Of a DNA stretch of 39,917 nt, positions 24,518 through 31,540 are shown piece by piece. Source of the stretch: an uncultured Robiginitomaculum sp. (lineage in GTDB: Bacteria > Pseudomonadota > Alphaproteobacteria > Caulobacterales > Maricaulaceae); contig CALLXE010000012.1 of NCBI GenBank assembly GCA_938015875.1, positions 1-39,917 on the forward strand, in the 5' to 3' direction. Under the pieces are notes generated by a model that saw only the letters and a list, made by a program, of their open reading frames with translations, was not told where the DNA came from and did no database searches. Each line of letters opens with the position of its first letter. Position 1 is the stretch's first letter. Both the position numbers and the translations under genes were made by a program.

Positions 24518-25152
24518 GGCCGCCTATCCATTTAGAAGACCGCGAGCAAGACGGCGCGCGCATTATCTCGCCGACAGCCGCGAGAAATGCCGGGCCTATT
24601 GCGGAGGTTGTCGCGCCGCTCTTGGCACCCGGCAGCCGGGTTTTAGGCATAGCCGATGGCACCGGACAGCAAGCGAGCGCGATTATCTTGGCCGCCGGCA
24701 ATGCATCGTGGCAACCGTCTGACCCGGACGCTGCGTCCCGGGGGAGCCTTGCGACCTATCATGATGAATTTCCAAAACGCATTGCCGCTCCGCTGAATAT
24801 TGACGTGACTGCCGATGCGTGGTGGCAAGATTTGCCCGGCGGTTACACCCATATGTTTTGCGCCAACATGATCCATATTGCGCCGCCCGAAGCCTTGTTT
24901 GGCCTTGGGGCCGGCGCAGCGCATATCCTGCCCGGTGGCGGGCAGTTTATCCTGTATGGCCCGTTCCTGTTTGGCAAAGACAGCGCGCAGTCCAATCTCG
25001 ATTTTTCCGATCGCCTTAAATTGCGTGATCCGCGTTGGGGCGTGCGCGAGTCACATTTCGTTAAGCATATATTTGCCAAGTCAGGGCTATCGTTTGACCG
25101 GCAGATTGAAATGCCGTCGGAGAATCATATTTTGGTCTTTTCGCACGGCTAA
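24514..25152 (+). CDS. DUF938 SAM-dependent methyltransferase-like protein
   Basis: DUF938 family protein, predicted class I SAM-dependent methyltransferase of unknown substrate. Seen: 212 residues; the N-terminal SPTAARNAGPI block; motif I as VLGIADGTGQQAS near residue 43 (the family usually has an acidic residue where the first glycine stands, a small deviation); WQPSDPD; FCANMIHIAPPEALFGLGAGAAHILPGGGQFILYGPF; and a C-terminal MPSENHILVF. The start overlaps the kinase stop by 4 bases, so it is translated with the two-component genes. A link to envelope signalling is inferred from position only. Confidence 0.85.
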   Translation: MRPPIHLEDREQDGARIISPTAARNAGPIAEVVAPLLAPGSRVLGIADGTGQQASAIILAAGNASWQPSDPDAASRGSLATYHDEFPKRIAAPLNIDVTADAWWQDLPGGYTHMFCANMIHIAPPEALFGLGAGAAHILPGGGQFILYGPFLFGKDSAQSNLDFSDRLKLRDPRWGVRESHFVKHIFAKSGLSFDRQIEMPSENHILVFSHG

Positions 25153-25162
25153 TCTGCTTATG

Positions 25163-25176
25163 TGACAGGTTTGTCA
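25163..25176. promoter_or_regulatory. Inverted repeat upstream of the protease gene
   Basis: TGACA-GGTT-TGTCA, a perfect 5-bp inverted repeat with a 4-base spacer. It lies 23 bases before a second palindrome in the same 87-base gap. It may be a second operator half-pair for the degQ-type gene. Confidence 0.4.
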
Positions 25177-25198
25177 TGTTTTGGAAAGATTAGAGCCA

Positions 25199-25214
25199 TG
25201 TGACCTAAGTCACA
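25199..25214. promoter_or_regulatory. CRP/FNR-type operator candidate
   Basis: TGTGACCTAAGTCACA is a perfect palindrome of the form TGTGA-N6-TCACA, identical to the enterobacterial CRP consensus core. It lies 25 bases before the ATG of the protease gene (25240). A Crp/Fnr-family regulator is the best guess for its ligand. Its closeness to the start could mean repression or an unusually short leader. Confidence 0.6.
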
Positions 25215-25239
25215 GTGCCTTTGTGATTTGGAGACGGCT

Positions 25240-26643
25240 ATGACCGCAAGCAGAACATCAGCGTTGAAACTTATAACAGGCACAGCGGCCGGGCTTTGCC
25301 TGATGCTTATGCCTGCGGGCGTCGCTGCGCGGCCTTTGGGATTTCCGGGTCAAAACGGACTGCCGAAATCCTTTGCTGATTTAATCGAGCAAGTGACGCC
25401 GGGCGTGGTCAATATTATTGCGCTGGAATATGGCAGTGACGCAGAAGGTGACAGCGAAGGGCAGGGCTCGGGTTTTGTCATTACGGCTGATGGTCGTGTG
25501 GTTACAAATTATCACGTTATTCGCGGCGCGGACGAGTTAACAGTACAATTCGGTAATGGCGAAGAATTTGCCGCGAAAGTTATCGGCACGGATGAAGAAA
25601 CAGATTTGGCGCTGCTGAAAATTCAAAATGCGCGCGAATTTGACTATGTTCAGTTTCATCGCGGCAAGACCGTACGGGTTGGCGATTGGGCGCTGGCTAT
25701 CGGTAATCCGTTCGGCATCGGTCAATCATCCAGCGTCGGCATTGTGTCCGCCATTGGCCGCGACGCAGACGGCTCCGGGCCTTATGTGGATTACCTTCAG
25801 ACCGATGCCACGATTAATCGCGGCAATTCCGGCGGACCGCTTTTTAACCTTGAGGGCAAAGTGATTGCCGTCAATTCTGCAATTTATTCCCCGACCGGGG
25901 CCAGCGTAGGCATTGGCTACGCCATTCCACACACTATGGCCGAAGAGGTCGTCGAGGAACTGAAAGCCTATGGCCAAGTGCGCCGCGGCTTCTTTGGCGC
26001 GTCCTTGCGCACGGCGGAAATGACATGGGAAAACGATAACGGCACGTTTAACAGCGGTGCAACCGTCGAGAGCCTTGTGGCAGGCGGTCCCGCGCAAATG
26101 TCCGGTATTCAAATCGAAGACGTTATTATGAATATTAACGGCGCGGGCGTGATGACATCGGTGGAGGCAACGCGCCTGATCGGGAAATTGCGCGCCGGGC
26201 AAACGGTGCCGTTTGAAGTGCTGCGCGGCAATAATGCGGAAACGATCACAGTCAATGTGACTTTGGGAGCCCGCCCGCAAAAAACTCAAGTTGACGCGTT
26301 TTTAGGCGTGAATACTTCCGGGAATACGGACAGTTCCCCAACGGCCCCGGATACAGACACAGGTCTTGGGCTTGTCGACTTGTCAGCCAACTTTCGTAAC
26401 TCCATCGGCATGCGATCTGATCAAGTCGGTGTTTATGTCGACACCGTTGCGCCGGGCAGTCCGGCCGCGCGCAAAGGTATAAAGTCCGGCATGGTTGTGT
26501 TGCAATTTGACCAAAAAGATGTGCCGAGCGTGGCTCTGTTTGAAAGCCTCCTCGCTAAGGCCAAACGCGCCGGAAAAACCAGCGTGCTTTTAAAAGTTCG
26601 CACCGTGAACGGCAGTGAGAACTTTGTAGGCTTGCCCCTTTAA
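25240..26643 (+). CDS. degQ: Do-family periplasmic serine protease (DegP/DegQ type)
   Basis: HtrA/Do-family periplasmic serine protease and chaperone that removes misfolded envelope proteins. Seen: 467 residues from ATG 25240 (GGAG 6 bases upstream; a TTG at 25228 is less likely); a signal peptide (about 1-33, ending VAA); catalytic triad H92 (TNYHVI), D122 (ETDLALL) and S197 (RGNSGGPLF); the first PDZ domain around 255-345 and the second around 365-465. All catalytic residues are present. A palindromic operator lies just upstream, and a regulator and kinase pair follows 35 bases later, as in other alphaproteobacteria. Confidence 0.93.
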   Translation: MTASRTSALKLITGTAAGLCLMLMPAGVAARPLGFPGQNGLPKSFADLIEQVTPGVVNIIALEYGSDAEGDSEGQGSGFVITADGRVVTNYHVIRGADELTVQFGNGEEFAAKVIGTDEETDLALLKIQNAREFDYVQFHRGKTVRVGDWALAIGNPFGIGQSSSVGIVSAIGRDADGSGPYVDYLQTDATINRGNSGGPLFNLEGKVIAVNSAIYSPTGASVGIGYAIPHTMAEEVVEELKAYGQVRRGFFGASLRTAEMTWENDNGTFNSGATVESLVAGGPAQMSGIQIEDVIMNINGAGVMTSVEATRLIGKLRAGQTVPFEVLRGNNAETITVNVTLGARPQKTQVDAFLGVNTSGNTDSSPTAPDTDTGLGLVDLSANFRNSIGMRSDQVGVYVDTVAPGSPAARKGIKSGMVVLQFDQKDVPSVALFESLLAKAKRAGKTSVLLKVRTVNGSENFVGLPL

Positions 26644-26678
26644 TTTTGAAAACGGCCCCGCGGCCGAGAAGGAACACT

Positions 26679-27350
26679 ATGCGTATTTTAGTCGTCGAAG
26701 ATGATGAAATTGCAGCGGAATATGTCCGTAAAGGTTTGATGGAAGCCGGCCATGTCGTCGATTTGGCCGGTGACGGAGAATTGGGCTTGGAAATGGCAAA
26801 GGCGGCGGATTACGATGCGCTTGTGCTTGACCGCATGCTGCCGAAACGCGATGGGCTGTCTATGCTTGCGGCGATGCGCGAAGACGGCGATGCCACGCCG
26901 GTGCTGATTTTGTCGGCGCTTGGCGAAGTGGATCATCGCGTTGAAGGTCTGCGCGCCGGCGGTGATGATTATCTGGCAAAGCCATATTCCTTCGCTGAAC
27001 TGCTGGCCCGCGTCGAGGCTATTGGCCGGCGCAGCGACCCGACTGCGGCGGTCACCAAGCTCAAAGTCGGTGATTTGGAAATGGATCTTTTGGCCCGCAC
27101 GGTCAGTCGCGGCGAAGAAAATATCCTGCTTCAACCGCGAGAGTTTCGTTTGCTGGAATGTTTGATGCGCAATGCCGGCCGGGTCGTAACGCGCACAATG
27201 CTGCTGGAAAAAGTGTGGGACTATCACTTTGACCCCCAAACCAATGTGATTGATGTTCACATTTCAAGATTGCGAAGCAAAATCGATAAGGGTTTTGAAA
27301 CGCAACTTTTGCATACGGTTCGCGGCGCAGGTTACCGCTTGCAAACCTGA
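26679..27350 (+). CDS. OmpR-family response regulator (second pair)
   Basis: DNA-binding response regulator of 223 residues. Seen: a receiver domain with EDD near the N-terminus, phospho-acceptor D51 in LVLDRMLPKRDG, S in LILSALG and K in LAKPYSF; a winged-helix domain ending LLHTVRGAGYRLQT. GAAGGAA lies 7 bases before ATG 26679; the longer open frame upstream is rejected. A small GC hairpin (CGGCC/GGCCG, 26653-26666) lies in the gap after the protease gene. It belongs to the CusR/QseB-like branch. Its partner kinase starts 22 bases downstream. Confidence 0.93.
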   Translation: MRILVVEDDEIAAEYVRKGLMEAGHVVDLAGDGELGLEMAKAADYDALVLDRMLPKRDGLSMLAAMREDGDATPVLILSALGEVDHRVEGLRAGGDDYLAKPYSFAELLARVEAIGRRSDPTAAVTKLKVGDLEMDLLARTVSRGEENILLQPREFRLLECLMRNAGRVVTRTMLLEKVWDYHFDPQTNVIDVHISRLRSKIDKGFETQLLHTVRGAGYRLQT

Positions 27351-27372
27351 ATACTACCGGCAATAACCGGAT

Positions 27373-28779
27373 ATGCTTGAACCACTTTTAAGAATTTATC
27401 GCAGTACGGTTTTCCGTCTGTCGATCATCGCGGCGGCGCTCTTTGTAGCGTCGTCGTTCGTCGTGCTGGGCTATATTTATTATGCTACGGTAACAACGCG
27501 CGTAAATGCGATTGATGCCGAGCTTGAGACTGAACTGAGCGAATTTGAGGATATTTTTAAATCCGGCGGCGCAAACGCCGTCAATCAAATTGCCATTACG
27601 CGGATATTATCGCCGTCTTCTCCCAATCTGTATTTGTTTCAAAACGGCGTTAATCCCGCGACATCGAATCTGGAGGGCGATCCGATTACGGATACGCCGC
27701 GCGGCCCTAATGAGACTATTCAATTTATTTTCGAAGTTCGTAATTCAAAGACCGGTCTGGGCAGCGGCGTCTATCACCGCGCGCGCGGACGCTATCAGGT
27801 TTTAGCGCCGACAACCGTCATTTTTGTCGGGCGCGATGTTGAGTTAATCGTCACCGCTGCGGAGCGTGTGCAGCGTGCTTTGCTGATTGCTATGTTAATT
27901 GCCGGCACGCTCGGCATAATTTCAGGGGCCTATGTCAGCAGCCGGTTTGCACGCCGTATTGAGAAATTTAACAAGCTGGCCACGGATATTCAGGGCGGCG
28001 ATTTCAAACGCCGCGCGCCGGTCACAAACAGTGGCGACGAACTTGATGACCTTGCCCGGCATCTGAACGGTATGCTGGACCATATTGACCGGTTAATGAG
28101 CGCCATGCGCTACGCCGGTGACAGCATTGCCCATGATTTGCGCTCGCCGCTGACCCGGCTGCGGACCTCCCTTGAAGCAACCGCAACTCAGGTCAAAGAT
28201 CCGCAGGCCCGTGACGCTTTGTTTGACGCAGCTGATAATGCCAATGAGCTGCTTGGCACGTTTGAGAGCGTTTTGCGCATTGCCAGACTCGAGGCGGGGG
28301 ACCGCCGCGAACTGCTGGTTAATGTCGATCCGAAACAGCTGATTGATGATCTGGCCGAGCTTTATGAGCCGTCCTGCGAAGAGGTGGGATTAAGCTTTCA
28401 GAGCAATATTGAAGGCGGGCATATGATTGCTGCTGATCGGGGACTTTTATCGCAAGCGGTCTCTAATCTGCTCGAAAATGCGATCAAATATACGCCTGAA
28501 GGCGGGCAAATTCATTTGAACCTTCGCAAAGCAAAGTCCGGTCGGGTTGAGATTAGCGTCAGTGATGACGGCCCCGGTATTCCCGCCGAGCAAAGGCAGC
28601 GCGTGAAAGAACGGTTCGTGCGCCTGGAGCAATCGCGCAGCCTGCCCGGGACCGGGCTTGGCTTGTCTCTGGTTCAGGCTGTTGCTGATTTACACAGGGC
28701 AAATTTTGAACTGTCTGAAAGCGATATCGCCGATAGCGGGCTTAAGGCAAAACTGATTTTTCCAAGAGTTAAAAAGTAA
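27373..28779 (+). CDS. Sensor histidine kinase (second pair)
   Basis: Inner-membrane sensor kinase, 468 residues. Seen: a first membrane segment (about 15-38), a periplasmic domain of about 130 residues, a second membrane segment (about 172-192), a HAMP domain (about 193-245), H-box SIAHDLRSPLTRLR with H254, N-box LLENAIKYTPEGG, G1 VSDDGPGIP and G2 GTGLGLSLV. It is the partner of the regulator upstream. Its stop shares one base with the glnE start (TAATG), so the kinase and glnE are probably on one transcript. What it senses is unknown; the protease next door suggests envelope stress. Confidence 0.92.
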   Translation: MLEPLLRIYRSTVFRLSIIAAALFVASSFVVLGYIYYATVTTRVNAIDAELETELSEFEDIFKSGGANAVNQIAITRILSPSSPNLYLFQNGVNPATSNLEGDPITDTPRGPNETIQFIFEVRNSKTGLGSGVYHRARGRYQVLAPTTVIFVGRDVELIVTAAERVQRALLIAMLIAGTLGIISGAYVSSRFARRIEKFNKLATDIQGGDFKRRAPVTNSGDELDDLARHLNGMLDHIDRLMSAMRYAGDSIAHDLRSPLTRLRTSLEATATQVKDPQARDALFDAADNANELLGTFESVLRIARLEAGDRRELLVNVDPKQLIDDLAELYEPSCEEVGLSFQSNIEGGHMIAADRGLLSQAVSNLLENAIKYTPEGGQIHLNLRKAKSGRVEISVSDDGPGIPAEQRQRVKERFVRLEQSRSLPGTGLGLSLVQAVADLHRANFELSESDIADSGLKAKLIFPRVKK

Positions 28780-31532
28780 TGGGGCAGGGCGAAAAACCGG
28801 CGCTCAGGCGCGCCTTTTCTTTGGCGCGCGGTAATACGAACTATCTGTCACAGCTCCTGACGGAGCATCCGGACATCACCCCTGACGTTCTGTGCGGCGA
28901 TCCGAATGAATTGATTGACGCTCTGATTAAAGATATTGACGCATTGGCGTTATCGGAAGATATTGATGCCATAATGAGCGATATGCGCCGGATGAAGCGG
29001 CGCGCGCATCTGATCATTGCGCTTTATGATTTGGCCCGAATTTGGGATTGGGATGCAGCAACACGGGCGATCACCCGCATTGCTGATGTCTGCCTGAAAG
29101 CAGCCCTTTCCTTTGCTGCGCGGGAGCACGAATTTCCGCCCGGTGACGATACGCCGGTGCCGGGATTGTTCGCAATTGCCGTCGGAAAATATGGCGCGTT
29201 TGAACTGAATTATTCCAGCGATATTGATTTTATGGTGTTTTATGACCCGGAGATTATTACCCTGCCGGAGACGCGAAAGCCGGAGCTCGCTCTGATCCGG
29301 CTGGTGCAAAAGACCGTCAAAATTCTCGATGAGATAAACGCCGGCGGTTATGTGTTTCGGTGCGATTTGCGCCTTCGGCCCGATCCGCGCTCAAACGCTG
29401 TGGCAGTCTCGACCCGCTCTGCCGAGCGCTACTATGAAAGTTTGGGACAAAACTGGGAACGCGCGGCAATGATAAAAGCGCGGGTTTGCGCCGGTGATAT
29501 GCGCGCGGGTCAGGGTTTTATAAACGACGTTTTGCGGGCCTTTATTTGGCGGCGCTCTTTGGATTTTGCCGCTATTGCAGACATTCAGGCCATGAAGCGT
29601 CAAATCAACTCCGGCGGCGGGCACGATACTATCATGGCGCCCGGTCATCATTTGAAATTAGGGCGCGGTGGCATAAGAGAGATCGAATTTTACGCCCAAA
29701 CTCAGCAGCTTATTTTAGGTGGTCGTCACAAAGCGCTGCGCTGCACCCGCACCGACGAGGCCTTAATGGCGCTGGGCCAGATGGGGTTTCAGGACGCTGA
29801 AACGCAGACCGGACTTATAGCAGATTATGGTTTTTTGCGGGATTTGGAACATCGGGTTCAGATGATGGAAGATGCCCAAACTCACATTTGTCCGCAAGAC
29901 AACGCCGCGCGCATCCGCTTGGCCGGTTTGGCCGGTTATGACGATTTGGCAGCGTTTGATGCAGCGCTGGAAACCGTATTAGGGCGGGTGAATGCGGCGT
30001 ATGATAACCTATATCCGGCCGCGGTCAGTCTTGCTTCAGAGGCGGGGACGCTCTCTTTTACCGGCGTCGAATCCGGACCTGACACGCTGGAGACGTTTGA
30101 AAAGCTGGGTTTTGAACGCGGGCCGGAAATTTGGACGATTGTCGCGGGATGGCTTGGCGGGCGCGTCCCGGCAAGCCGCACGCAGCGCGCGCGCGAAAGC
30201 CTGACCCGACTTGCGCCGGCACTTATAGAGGGATGCAGCCGCTCAGGGCTCCCGGATGCATCGTTTTTTCGCTTTGCAGAGTTCTTTGAAAACCTGCGCG
30301 CCGGCGTTTCGATTTTGGCGATGTTTGAACGCAGCCCGAATTTGCTGTTCGAGGCGATTGATTTAATGGCGCAAGCACCGCGTCTTGCCCAAGTACTGTC
30401 TGCAAAGCCTGAGATTTTAGACGTTCTGATTGAGCCGGATTTTGAGCAGGTCGGCGCAACTAAGAGCGCCGGAAGTGCCGTTGACGATAACGATTTGGAA
30501 GATGAGATGAATGCGGTTCGCCGCATTGTTCGCGAGCAGCAGTTTAAAGTCGGAGCAGGGATTTTATCCGGCCGTATGCAGACGCAGGCGGCCTCAAAAG
30601 CGTTAACTGCGCTGGCTGATAGTGCGGTGGAACGTCTGTTATACGCAGCCCGCAAAGATGTGGAGCGGCGCTTGCCATGCCCGGGCGGTGACATGGCAGT
30701 GCTGGCCATGGGCAAAATGGGCGGCAGCGAAATGAGCGTCACGTCCGATCTGGACATTATGGTTTTGTACGACCCGGCCGGCGCCGACCCCGCCGCTGCG
30801 CATGTATATTATACCAAAGTCACGCAGCGCCTGATTTCGGCTTTGTCTGCCCCGACCCAAGAGGGCGGGCTGTATGAAGTCGACATGGCTTTGCGCCCCT
30901 CCGGTAGTGCAGGCCCCATTACGGTCAGTATGATGGCGCTGAGCGGATATTATCAAACCCAAGCGTGGACGTGGGAGTTTATGGCGCTGACCCGGGCTCG
31001 CGTATCCCGGGCCTCTTCGCAAGTGTTCGCAGATAAAGTCACGTCAGTTATCACCGCCATCCTGACCGCTCCGCGGGACACTGCCGTAACCCAAGCGGAT
31101 GTTTTAGACATGCGACGTCGGCTGGAGCGCGACAAGGGACCGCGCGGCGAGTGGGACATAAAACGTGTGCCGGGCGGTATGGTCGATATCGAATTTATCG
31201 CGCAATATTTGCAGTTGATAACGGGGCCGGATAATGCCGCCGTTTTGCAGGTTTCAACGGCGGATGCTTTAAACAGCGCTGCGTCCGCAGGCGCGCTGCC
31301 TCCACAGCAAAACGAAATTTTGCAAGAGGCGCTGATGCTGTATGCGTTGATGACTGCCTATTTAGCGGTCGCAGTCGAAGGTTTCTTTGATCCCGTTAAA
31401 GCGCCGAAAGTTGTGGCGCGGCGATTATCAGAACTTTGCAAGGTTGCAGATTTTTCTGCCCTTGAGACGCGTTATCACGAAAGCCGTAAAGCCGTTCGTC
31501 AAGTTTTTGAAAGCGTTGTGGGACCTGTTTAA
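28779..31532 (+). CDS. glnE: Glutamine synthetase adenylyltransferase/deadenylase GlnE
   Basis: Bifunctional enzyme that adenylylates and deadenylylates glutamine synthetase according to nitrogen state, under PII control. Seen: 917 residues, close to the usual 930-1000; the N-terminal deadenylylase nucleotidyltransferase domain with GKYGAFELNYSSDIDFMVFY-type motif (G136, D148, D150); the C-terminal adenylylase domain with GKMGGSEMSVTSDLDIMVLY (G645, D657, D659); and the GlnD-PII-type helical segments between and after. Both active sites are intact. It starts in a one-base overlap with the kinase stop and ends only 8 bases from the convergent gene on the other strand. Confidence 0.95.
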   Translation: MGQGEKPALRRAFSLARGNTNYLSQLLTEHPDITPDVLCGDPNELIDALIKDIDALALSEDIDAIMSDMRRMKRRAHLIIALYDLARIWDWDAATRAITRIADVCLKAALSFAAREHEFPPGDDTPVPGLFAIAVGKYGAFELNYSSDIDFMVFYDPEIITLPETRKPELALIRLVQKTVKILDEINAGGYVFRCDLRLRPDPRSNAVAVSTRSAERYYESLGQNWERAAMIKARVCAGDMRAGQGFINDVLRAFIWRRSLDFAAIADIQAMKRQINSGGGHDTIMAPGHHLKLGRGGIREIEFYAQTQQLILGGRHKALRCTRTDEALMALGQMGFQDAETQTGLIADYGFLRDLEHRVQMMEDAQTHICPQDNAARIRLAGLAGYDDLAAFDAALETVLGRVNAAYDNLYPAAVSLASEAGTLSFTGVESGPDTLETFEKLGFERGPEIWTIVAGWLGGRVPASRTQRARESLTRLAPALIEGCSRSGLPDASFFRFAEFFENLRAGVSILAMFERSPNLLFEAIDLMAQAPRLAQVLSAKPEILDVLIEPDFEQVGATKSAGSAVDDNDLEDEMNAVRRIVREQQFKVGAGILSGRMQTQAASKALTALADSAVERLLYAARKDVERRLPCPGGDMAVLAMGKMGGSEMSVTSDLDIMVLYDPAGADPAAAHVYYTKVTQRLISALSAPTQEGGLYEVDMALRPSGSAGPITVSMMALSGYYQTQAWTWEFMALTRARVSRASSQVFADKVTSVITAILTAPRDTAVTQADVLDMRRRLERDKGPRGEWDIKRVPGGMVDIEFIAQYLQLITGPDNAAVLQVSTADALNSAASAGALPPQQNEILQEALMLYALMTAYLAVAVEGFFDPVKAPKVVARRLSELCKVADFSALETRYHESRKAVRQVFESVVGPV

Positions 31533-31540
31533 AACCGGAC

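Noticed and set aside
29936-30757. 273-codon minus-strand frame opposite glnE
   Set aside because: Low-complexity Ser/Arg-rich translation typical of antisense to a GC-rich gene, lying fully inside an intact glnE.
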